Source of the DNA: an uncultured Bacteroidales bacterium
GTDB taxonomy: Bacteria; Bacteroidota; Bacteroidia; Bacteroidales; FEN-979
DNA: 43,602 bases
Direction: 5' to 3'
Assembly: GCA_903875045.1 (NCBI GenBank)
Contig: CAIQUS010000250.1
Location: 1 to 43,602, forward strand
A program made the position numbers and the translations under genes. The notes beneath the pieces were generated by a model, which worked only from the letters and a program-made list of their open reading frames with translations, was not told the DNA's origin and made no database searches. This document shows positions 24,769-32,253 of the stretch, in pieces. Position 1 is the stretch's first letter. Every line of letters starts with the position of its first letter.

Positions 24769-25968
24769 TTATTTCCCCGCAGCATTGCTTCGCTGGAGCC
24801 TGACAAGCATTACATCGTGGGGCCCGAGGATTCCCTTCAGGTTCTCTTTTGTGGTTCCGGTCACCTGGTGTTTCCAGAGATCCCTTACGATAAATGAATC
24901 ATCAATGGTATAGACCTTTTTGATGGTTGTCTTCAAATCCTGGTCAAACGACACAGGCTCTTTGCCGCGGTTGATCAGGCAGAAGGCAAAATCACCGCCG
25001 TCCAGGGGCTTGAACCAGATCTCCAGGTCGCCGTACTTCATCCACCGGATGGCAGAGATCCCAAGTTTATCCTGGTCAACTGAGATCACCTCCGGGTTGG
25101 TCAGGATGGCAATGGTCTCCTTCGACATGTTCCTCACATCGTTACCGGCCATCAGGGGCGAGGAGAACATGGCCCACATGCTCAGGTGCAGGCGCTCTTC
25201 CGGGAGTGTAAGCACGCCGTTGCCCACCTCGAGCATATCGGCATCATTCCAATGACCCGGTCCGGTATAATTGCCGATATCGGCCATCAGGTCGATGATC
25301 TGCACGACACCAAGCCCGCCCCAGTAATTTTTACAGTCGAAGCAGTTGATGATGTCTTCGGTTGCACGCCACAGGTGACCGATGTCCTTTCCCCACTCCC
25401 AGGGCTTATTTGTCCCCCATTCGCAAATGCTGTACACCATTGGTCTTCCTGCCTTGTACAGGGCATCCCGCATGGTCGTGTAGGAGGCTTCGGCGTTCTG
25501 CTTGCCGTGGGCACACCAGTCGTATTTCAGGTAATCGACTCCCCAGCAGGCATAGGTCCTTGCATCCTGGAACTCATAGCCCCTGCTTCCGGGCCTTCCC
25601 TGGCAGGTTGCGGTTCCCGCGTCGGAATAAATACCGAACTTCAGTCCCTTTGAATGGATATATTCTCCGAGTTTCTTCATTCCCGAAGGAAAACGTTTCG
25701 GATCGGCCAGGACGGTCCCGTTCGAATCCCTGCCCGTCTGCCAGCAGTCATCGATCACCAGGAAGTCGTATCCTGCATCCCTGAGCCCGCTGCTGACCAT
25801 TGCATCCGCCACCTCCCGGATGATCGTTTCGTCGATCCCGCATCCGAATTTATTCCAGCTGTTCCAGCCCATCGGCGGAGTTGCCGCAAGGTTTCCGAAT
25901 TTCTGGCCGTAGATGGCCTGGAGGGAAATCATCACCAGGATCATGCCTGTAATCAGTACTTTTTTCAT
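24769..25968 (-). CDS. GH27 alpha-galactosidase, secreted
   Basis: This is a 399-residue protein with a signal peptide ending near QAIYGQ. The GH27 TIM barrel runs from PPMGWNSWNKF (about 31) through DDCWQ, FGIYSDAGT and GHWNDADMLEVGNG. The nucleophile is D150 in YLKYDWC, and the acid/base is D205 in WRATEDI, by comparison with plant and human alpha-galactosidases. A short C-terminal beta domain follows (VYTIDD to VMLVRLQR). It should release terminal alpha-galactose from galacto-oligosaccharides or galactomannan side chains in the periplasm or at the surface. Its ATG overlaps the TGA of the upstream glycosidase gene by four bases (ATGA), so translation is coupled. Length and catalytic residues are normal. 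Confidence 0.93.
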   Translation of the reverse strand: MKKVLITGMILVMISLQAIYGQKFGNLAATPPMGWNSWNKFGCGIDETIIREVADAMVSSGLRDAGYDFLVIDDCWQTGRDSNGTVLADPKRFPSGMKKLGEYIHSKGLKFGIYSDAGTATCQGRPGSRGYEFQDARTYACWGVDYLKYDWCAHGKQNAEASYTTMRDALYKAGRPMVYSICEWGTNKPWEWGKDIGHLWRATEDIINCFDCKNYWGGLGVVQIIDLMADIGNYTGPGHWNDADMLEVGNGVLTLPEERLHLSMWAMFSSPLMAGNDVRNMSKETIAILTNPEVISVDQDKLGISAIRWMKYGDLEIWFKPLDGGDFAFCLINRGKEPVSFDQDLKTTIKKVYTIDDSFIVRDLWKHQVTGTTKENLKGILGPHDVMLVRLQRSNAAGK

Positions 25969-27968
25969 GGAGTGTTGCTTTTTTTAAAAATGACCGTTGC
26001 AGATTCACCGTCCCTGAGCACTTTATCAAGAATGATTTTACCTGTCTTTTTAACAAGGACCCTTCTTTTACCATCATGGGAAGTTACCTCAAGATCGAAT
26101 TTTGTTCCATATCCTGAAATATTCCTGATGCGCATATTTTTCCATCCTTCCGGCAGGTGCGGGTCAACTGTGAAGGAATTGAGTCCGGTCGGGCGGATTC
26201 CGAACAGGCCTTCAGTATAAACCCGGCAGTACAGTCCGCTTTCGGCAGACAAGTGACGCTGGTTGCCCTCGGGCCAGGCTTCAACAGGATAGGGAACGTG
26301 ATCTCCAAGCAGCCTTCGGTTTGAATAATATTGCAGGTATTCGAGGCCACGTTTTGTATCCCCGGCTGCGAGTGCGCCACGGAGGGCATAGAGCGTAGAG
26401 CGGTCCCAGAAAGTCTTGTCCCCGGCCTGGGAGGCCAAACCGTCGGCAGTCCACAGTTCCGGGGAAAAAAGTGCATCAATGGTGCCTTGCTTTCGATCGA
26501 AGATATTAACGGTAAGCGGGATGCATATCCAGGACCTCAGCTTGTCATTGCCTTCATAGTAACGGTATGTGTGAAATCCCACGAGATCGGCCCCAAAGTA
26601 TCCTTCGATGTTTTCCCTGAGCATTTCCGCCTCTTTCTAATAGGCCTGAACAATTTCAGGTTCTTTCCCCATGGATTTGCCTAGATACACGGCGGAGATC
26701 AGGGCGTCATAATACAGGGATGAGGTGCAGAGATTGGCTTCTCCGGAAGGAAACCTCCCTTCCAGTTCATCCGAGTTGGATGTAACAACCCCCCGGGCAT
26801 TCAGATGTCGCCGGTTGTATTCGAGGCACCATGCTATAAGGGGCCAGAGTTCTTCAGCGATAACAGGATCTCCCTGAGAAAGTGCAAACCGGGAAGCTCC
26901 ATAGGCGATCATGGCCGCATCACCCCTGTCTCCGGCCCCATTCCAAATGTCGGTTCCTTCAGCAATAATCGAACTGGGAATGGGATTGTAAGCGTCATTC
27001 ATGAATCGCGCGAAATGCCGGTATGCATTCAATGCGGATTCGATTCCGTATTTATATCCAAGGTAGGGGAAGAATGGATTGATGTATTCAGCCTGATCAT
27101 TGGCCCAGATCGCGGCATAATAACTTAGTCCCCCTGGCCCGTGCATGGGTCCGCCCCTGGTCTGGAAAATACTTTCGGCCGCCCGGATCTTGGCGAAGGA
27201 AAAAGCAGTATTTAAAATCAGATCGGGGGTTTCAAGCACCAGGTTGTCCGAAAATTCTGAAATCAGGGTATTTCGTTTTACCAGTTCATTTTCAACATCG
27301 GCCACGATGATGTCCTGGCCTTCTTTCAATGCAGTGAAATAAAGGTAAAACCGGGCTGTTTCTCCTGGCTTAAGCTGGAACACTCCATGATTCACCGACC
27401 CGGTAACAATACGATAGCTTCCGTCGACCCCTGCATCAGGATCGGTTGTGTTCATTACCTTAACTTCCGGGATCTCCAATGTCACCATTTTTTGCCCGAT
27501 ATTTTTCAGTTCATATTTTTCACAGAATGTCGGGAGGGTGGTCGACGGATATAGTGTTCTGGCAAGGTCTATTTTCCCGTCAAATGTGCTTTTTACAGTG
27601 ATTTTTCCATCCAGGACAACTTCATAAACCTTTTCGTGCAGCAGCAATTTTTTATTGACAAACAGCAGGGTGACCGGGTCAAGGTTAAAAGAACGGATTA
27701 AACTGGCATGTGTATTATTTGGTATGGTCCGCAGCAATGGCCAAACCATATCCCTTCTTAGGAAAAAAGAGCTGTCGGTATTTACACCATAACTAATCAC
27801 GGCAGAGATCTGCTGGCCACTCAATTCAATATGATCAGTGTGCGGGAGGCGATTATCAATCGTCCATTTTATGGCGTGGGTGTCTGACGGAACCCAGCGG
27901 TTCTGCTGTCCTGACACGCAAAGGGACAAAAGCAGCGGTAAAAAAACAATGATCTTTTTCAATGGCAT
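25965..27968 (-). pseudogene. Six-hairpin glycosidase with in-frame amber codon
   Basis: One frame of 668 codons runs from ATG 27968 (signal peptide MPLKKIIVFLPLLLSLCVSG) to TGA 25965, broken once by TAG at 26637-26639 after residue 443 (VQAY-TAG-KEAEMLREN). Residues about 25-245 are a beta-rich N-terminal domain. Residues about 250-600 look like an (alpha/alpha)6 toroid (IWANDQAEYINPFFPYLG, GTDIWNGAGDRGDAAMIAYG, PYPVEAWPEGNQRHLSAESG). A C-terminal beta domain ends at IFKKSNTP. No frame is shifted and the sequence reads well on both sides. So it is a fresh nonsense mutation, a base-call error, or stop read-through. I cannot fix the GH family. It is coupled to GH27, so the substrate is probably an alpha-galactoside-containing glycan. 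Confidence 0.75.
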
Positions 27969-28172
27969 ATTAGAATAGAAAGGTTATGTTTTGTATGAAC
28001 GACGTAAGTATGGGTAGTTCATTTGATAGTTTTACTGCAAACTTAATTAAAAGCTTTTCCAAATTTGCAATTGAACTTGTCTTGACCCCTGTAAGTTGGA
28101 TATTTTTATCTGAAATGTCCGGAAATTGTCTTTACCAATACCGGAAAACTCAAAAAAAACGATTGCTTTAAT

Positions 28173-28300
28173 GGACAAAACAAAGCGTTTTAACACCTTC
28201 CACCGAATATAGTTGACCACCTTTATTAGCAATCAATTAAATGAGATGGTCAGGCTTTTTCAGCGAAGGCTGGTCAAGGCCAGTGTTTTTTCCAATCAAA
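28173..28300. repeat. TGACC/GGTCA boundary element upstream of lipoprotein gene
   Basis: GGACAAAACAAAGCGTTTTAACACC, GTTGACCACC, ATCAATTAAATGAGATGGTCAG and CAGCGAAGGCTGGTCAA in order. The same series occurs at 40572-40695. Related single motifs are at 43370-43410. The first part of the gap (27969-28172) holds TTGACCCCTGTAAGTTGGAT at 28083-28102, which is like an IS3/IS150-type terminus, and nothing else recognisable. Confidence 0.55.
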
Positions 28301-28305
28301 CTCCT

Positions 28306-28340
28306 CCTGATAATAATCAGGCAATTCCTGCGTTTTTTTT
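28306..28340 (+). terminator. Hairpin with T run ahead of the lipoprotein gene
   Basis: CCTGATAATAATCAGG is followed by CAGGCAATTCCTGCG and eight Ts. The duplicated locus keeps it (40724-40745, perfect CAGGAATTTCCTG stem then CG and seven Ts). It would stop transcripts coming in from the repeat, or attenuate the gene if the promoter lies further upstream. Confidence 0.4.
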
Positions 28341-28406
28341 ACTAAATTTTTTCTATCGGCGATATATTACTTTTTCCTGACATTTTATTAACCAAAACTC
28401 CAAATC

Positions 28407-29054
28407 ATGAAAAAGTTATCATTCTTGATGATGGCCGTTCTGATTACCGGCCTGAGTTCGTGTCACAAAGACGCGACCAATAACATCCAACGCGAAGATC
28501 ATTTAACATTTTTCCCTCTTCTCCCCGGGAATTATTGGATCTACCAGAATTATGAGATTGACTCAATCGGGAAGGCCACTCCTACTAACGACTGGGACAG
28601 TTCCTATATTTCAGGCGATACGATGATCCGGGGCAACATGTACTTTGCGATGCATGAAAAACCGGTTTTGTATATGCCGGAACAATCGGTCTCATACCTT
28701 AGAGATTCTTCGGGATATATTGTCGATCACACGGGGAAGATACGTTTCGCAGAGAATAATTTCTCGGACACCCTTTATGAAGACACCTCAAACCTCGTCC
28801 TCTTCCACGGATACGCGGCCATGTGGGCAAAGGATTCAACCGTAACGGTCCCGTGCGGCTCATTCATCACAAGGAGCGTACGCATGTCGGTTGTTCCCAC
28901 CCGGAACAATGATCCGTACCCGACCAGATATTCCTATGATATCTATGGAAAGAATATCGGACGTATCAAGTTCCATACTTTCTTTTACGCCAGCAACAAG
29001 CATTTTGAAACACGGCTTGTGAGAGGCAAAGTCGTAATTGAAACCCATGATTAG
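28407..29054 (+). CDS. Lipoprotein of unknown function
   Basis: This 215-residue protein has an N-terminal lipoprotein signal, MKKLSFLMMAVLITGLSSC, with a lipobox LSSC and Cys19 as the acylated residue. The mature part opens with FFPLLPGNYWIYQ, a beginning common in small Bacteroidota lipoproteins of beta-sandwich type, and closes with GKVVIETHD. I see no catalytic motif. It is flanked by repeats and has a deleted copy at 40.57-40.91 kb, so the whole locus, including its 5' and 3' flanks, has been duplicated. Confidence 0.7.
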   Translation: MKKLSFLMMAVLITGLSSCHKDATNNIQREDHLTFFPLLPGNYWIYQNYEIDSIGKATPTNDWDSSYISGDTMIRGNMYFAMHEKPVLYMPEQSVSYLRDSSGYIVDHTGKIRFAENNFSDTLYEDTSNLVLFHGYAAMWAKDSTVTVPCGSFITRSVRMSVVPTRNNDPYPTRYSYDIYGKNIGRIKFHTFFYASNKHFETRLVRGKVVIETHD

Positions 29055-29317
29055 GATTCCAGACTGATTTTTTTCATTTAAAAAGCCGGAATTCAGAGCC
29101 TGGTGAGAGCAGAATCATTTCCTCCCTGCCCACGTTACTTTATGGATTATAAGAACCCAGATAAGGCAGGTTGAAATGATGTTACATTCCAAACATAATC
29201 AAATGCAGGAACATTTTTTACCTGGGGAAGAACTATGAAAATTTGTTTGGACCCCTGACAAATTAGACATTTTAGATAAAAATATCTAAGCAAATATTTT
29301 TAGAAATAACGGAATGC
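29055..29317. other. Intergenic region with IS3-like terminus
   Basis: GGACCCCTGACAAATTAGAC and ATTTTAGATAAAAATATC at 29245-29285 resemble the terminus at 28083-28131 on the other side of the lipoprotein gene. No transposase is present. The first 60 bases (AAAAAGCCGGAATTCAGAGCCTG) are duplicated at 40890-40912. Confidence 0.4.
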
Positions 29318-29560
29318 TCAATCAATGAACGCTTTAAGGCTGTAAAAAGGAAGTAAGATAGTTGCAACTTTGAGCATTAAGGGGAGCCCAAGGGGCCAAG
29401 CCGGTATTCCTGCCGGCTTGTTTTTTTTCCCTTCCAGATCGTTTGATATCCAATCAATTAATCCAAACACATGGTTTATTTCTTTGGTTCGACAAGTTCC
29501 ATTATCGAATTTTAACTTTTCAGAAAACATTAAACCAATGAACTGGGGTGGTTGGTTTGC
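29318..29560 (-). pseudogene. Serine recombinase C-terminal remnant
   Basis: On the minus strand the frame reads FIGLMFSEKLKFDNGTCRT, EINHVFGLIDWIS, then GKKNKPAGIPAWPLGLPLML. The first part matches the I(G/S)S(I/M)FPEKL.F..G.CRT..IN.V..LI ending of large serine recombinases of Bacteroidota. Only about 55 residues remain. The catalytic domain and zinc ribbon are gone. Repeat copy F forms its last codons, so the GTTGCAAC/hairpin element lies at the 3' end of this recombinase type. Confidence 0.65.
29359..29428 (+). repeat. GTTGCAAC/hairpin element, copy F
   Basis: TAGTTGCAACTTTGAGCATT, AAGGGGAGCC, then a hairpin AAGCCGG-TATTCCTG-CCGGCTT with eight Ts (29398-29428). It lies within the 3' end of the recombinase remnant on the opposite strand and 290 bases upstream of the next modular surface gene. 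Confidence 0.65.
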
Positions 29561-29718
29561 TTATAATCTGTAACTTCTGTAACTCCTTCGGAATTAGGGA
29601 ATCCGGTTTATTTAAGTATTTTCGCCAAATCATTCTTTCCAAACCCCGGATATTCAGAGGTTTTCCTTCCCAAATACTTAATACTTCATTCAAATTAATA
29701 TTTCCTTATGAGAAACCG

Positions 29719-31110
29719 GTGTACATTTTATTCCTGTTCCTTCTTTCAGGGATGGGTATTTTTGCGCAAGTAGGTATAAATGTCGACAACACTCCTCCTG
29801 ATCCTTCTGCAGGGTTGGATGTAAAATTCAGTAATAAGGGCGTTCTTTTACCCCGGATGACCCGTGCGGAGCGCAACGCAATCGGCGATGCTGCAGAAGG
29901 ATTGATGGTCTATTGCACCAATTGTGGCACGCATGGTGCATTAAGTATCTTCACAAATAAATTATGGATGACCTTTTCTCCTTGTGTGATCGAATCGCCT
30001 GTCGCCGGTACGCACATTATGTCGGAAGGACAAATTGTCTGGAACTGGTCTCCAGTTGCAGGGGCTCTCGGGTACAAATGGAATTTCTCTTCTGATTACG
30101 AAACTGCATCTGACATTGGTGTCACGTATTCATTCACCGAAACAGGCACTGTTTGCAATAGAAAATACAGGCGATACATCTGGGCATATACCAGTTGTGG
30201 TGAATCTGCAGTTACATCCCTGAGTACTACCGTACCTGTTAGTGTTCCTGCAACTCCTGTTGCTGCAACGCATGTTTCCACCCAATCCTCCATTTTATGG
30301 AAATGGCACCCTGTAACCGGCTCTACCGGATATAAATGGAGCTCCACGAACAACGTAACCACTGCAGTTGACATAGGAACTGATACAACGAAATACGAAA
30401 GTGCCCTGACATGTGGTGTGGAATATGAAAGATTTGCCTGGGCATACAATGGTTGCGGCTATTCTGTACCAGTTACGTTATTGCAATCAACACTTTATTG
30501 GTGCACTTGTGGAGATCTTTTAACAATTAACCATGTAGAAGGCTCCGTCGCACCAGTTACCAAAACCGTCACCTACGGCACTGTTGCCAACCTGCCCGGT
30601 GAACTTTCCAGGTGCTGGATTACCAGCAACCTCGGTTCCGACCACCAGGCATCTGCCGTGAACGATGCTTCAGAAGCATCAGCAGGCTGGTATTGGCAGT
30701 TTAATCTTAAACAGGGGTACAAACACGATGGCTCAACCATAACCCCCCAGACCAGTTGGATAGACGCTATTACTGAAAGTCTTGATTGGCAGACAGTGAA
30801 TGATCCATGTTCAATAGAGCTTGGTGCAGGATGGCGAATTCCAACTCACACGGAATGGTCAAATCTCAATGGATATTACGGTTGGATAAATTGGGATGGG
30901 CCATGGGGTTCAACCTTAAAAATCCATGCTGCCGGGCACCTTGAAAGCAGTGATGGCTCACTCTTAAATTGCGGTATAAAAGGCACATATTGGAGCACTA
31001 CACAGTTTAGTGCAAATTCCGGTTGGAACCTGAACTTTTCTCAAAGCATTAGTGCCATGTACTATGACAGTAAGGCGTTCGGCATGCCACTCCGTTGCCT
31101 CAGGGAATAG
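29719..31110 (+). CDS. Secreted modular surface protein, Fn3-like repeats and third tip type
   Basis: From GTG 29719 the product is 463 residues: signal peptide YILFLFLLSGMGIFAQ, N-module (ASGLDVKFSNKG with a PRMTRAERNAI block), two Fn3-like repeats (WNWSPVAGALGYKWN; WKWHPVTGSTGYKWS) and the tip found in the 6262 gene (CWITSNLGSDHQA, GWYWQFN, GWRIPTHTEW, LRCLRE). It therefore lacks the tail-fibre-like shaft. An ATG at 29708 begins MR but is out of frame by one base. Adding one A in AGAAACC would give MRKPVYILFLF in frame, so the original start was probably lost by a one-base deletion and GTG may now serve. Expression may therefore be reduced. Confidence 0.75.
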   Translation: MYILFLFLLSGMGIFAQVGINVDNTPPDPSAGLDVKFSNKGVLLPRMTRAERNAIGDAAEGLMVYCTNCGTHGALSIFTNKLWMTFSPCVIESPVAGTHIMSEGQIVWNWSPVAGALGYKWNFSSDYETASDIGVTYSFTETGTVCNRKYRRYIWAYTSCGESAVTSLSTTVPVSVPATPVAATHVSTQSSILWKWHPVTGSTGYKWSSTNNVTTAVDIGTDTTKYESALTCGVEYERFAWAYNGCGYSVPVTLLQSTLYWCTCGDLLTINHVEGSVAPVTKTVTYGTVANLPGELSRCWITSNLGSDHQASAVNDASEASAGWYWQFNLKQGYKHDGSTITPQTSWIDAITESLDWQTVNDPCSIELGAGWRIPTHTEWSNLNGYYGWINWDGPWGSTLKIHAAGHLESSDGSLLNCGIKGTYWSTTQFSANSGWNLNFSQSISAMYYDSKAFGMPLRCLRE

Positions 31111-31140
31111 GGTTGGACAGGCCGGAGTATCTGACCCTGC

Positions 31141-31238
31141 GCCGGTTTTGGCTGACCACCTCAACTTATTAATATTCAATACTTAATGCTGGTCAATTTA
31201 TTTCGGCGAAGACTGGTCAGGGGAAGCGTTTTTTCCAC
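31141..31238. repeat. 98-bp TGACC/GGTCA boundary element, copy 2
   Basis: Direct-orientation copy of 19222-19320 (shared GGCTGACCACCTCAACTTATTAA-like start and TTTCGGCGAAGACTGGTCA). The two copies bracket an 11.8-kb block. Confidence 0.6.
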
Positions 31239-31249
31239 TCTGTTCCAAA

Positions 31250-31987
31250 CTATCTGCCAAATCCAAATCCGATCTTCAGCCCCAAGCTGATTGCCGGGTA
31301 TACCGTAGTTTTTCGGAATGAAACCGGAGAACCGTCCTTGTTGTAAGATAACAAATCCTCCTTATCAGTATCCCAGTACCCATACAGATTATAATGATTG
31401 CTCTTTACCTTTATTCCAACCCCGGTGTAAAGATCTAATATAAAACCACCGAAATTCTTCATGGTTCCAATACGGAATATGACCCCATAAACCTGGTAAT
31501 GATTATCGCCATACGGATAACACTTTTCCTTATTCCCGTAAACGGAGGCGGGAAATGAAACATCCGTACACACCATGTCCTTGAAGATCATCCAAGGTAA
31601 GATGTAAAATCCCGGATGATTTTGGTTAAGCCGGTATATTTTAGGGCCGGCCTCAAAGGAAAATCCCTGCCCAGGCAAAAATAATGTTAATCCGAAAAAC
31701 GGATTACCAATGTCCGAATGTTGATGGCTCTCAAGTGGGTACTGGTAACCGAATTCCATTTCCAGGGATATTTTCCGGGATATTTTCCGTTCATAGGAAA
31801 CGGCAAAATCAACAAACAGCAGTCTTGCAAGATTCAGCTTGATAAAATTGCCGCGTTCTGTATCGGTGCGGGCCAGGTTCTTCTCAGAAGATCCCAGGGT
31901 AGGTCCAGCCGGGTTGTAAAGACCCTTTTCCTGTGTAAAGGCAGAAAAGGGCAGTGTGGCGAGTAAAAATATCAGAACTCCTTGCAT
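31250..31987 (-). CDS. Outer-membrane beta-barrel-like protein
   Basis: This 245-residue protein has a signal peptide (LIFLLATLPFSAFTQ). Alternating hydrophobic/aromatic strands such as LARLLFVDFAVSYERKI, SFEAGPKIYRL and GGFILDLYTGVGIKV, with a terminal KIGFGFGR rich in glycine and aromatics, suggest a small 8- to 10-stranded barrel of the DUF3575 kind. No enzyme motif is visible. The gene is flanked by repeats on both sides and probably transcribed alone. Confidence 0.65.
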   Translation of the reverse strand: MQGVLIFLLATLPFSAFTQEKGLYNPAGPTLGSSEKNLARTDTERGNFIKLNLARLLFVDFAVSYERKISRKISLEMEFGYQYPLESHQHSDIGNPFFGLTLFLPGQGFSFEAGPKIYRLNQNHPGFYILPWMIFKDMVCTDVSFPASVYGNKEKCYPYGDNHYQVYGVIFRIGTMKNFGGFILDLYTGVGIKVKSNHYNLYGYWDTDKEDLLSYNKDGSPVSFRKTTVYPAISLGLKIGFGFGR

Positions 31988-32038
31988 TTGGGTTTTGTTA
32001 TACTATAAACGGGATAAAAACGTACATTTCTAAAAATC

Positions 32039-32158
32039 CAAATTCCAAGTTTCAAACCCCAAATTCCAAGAAAGAAAACTCACGAAAGTTACTGTTTTAA
32101 TAAACTGTAAAAGCTGGGATTTGGGATTTGAGGCTTGGAATTTGAGACTTGGAATTTG
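32039..32158. repeat. Large imperfect palindrome
   Basis: CAAATTCCAAGTTTCAAA (32039-32056) pairs with TTTGAGACTTGGAATTTG (32141-32158) at 17 of 18 positions. A second CAAATTCCAAG (32060-32070) pairs with CTTGGAATTTG copies in the right arm. It lies between two minus-strand genes and could fold into a long hairpin, though low-complexity CAAATTCC repeats are common in Bacteroidota intergenic DNA. Confidence 0.6.
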
Positions 32159-32253
32159 CGATCAGATTGTCATAATATACACCTTTTGCATTATAACTGG
32201 TTCCTATTGTGATTTCTAATGTGCCCTGGTGTGCCTGTTGTGGTAAAAAAACT

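Noticed and set aside
28083-29287. Lipoprotein gene as cargo of an intact IS3-type element
   Set aside because: The two termini-like sequences (28083 and 29245) read in the same direction over ACCCCTG, similarity is short, and there is no transposase.
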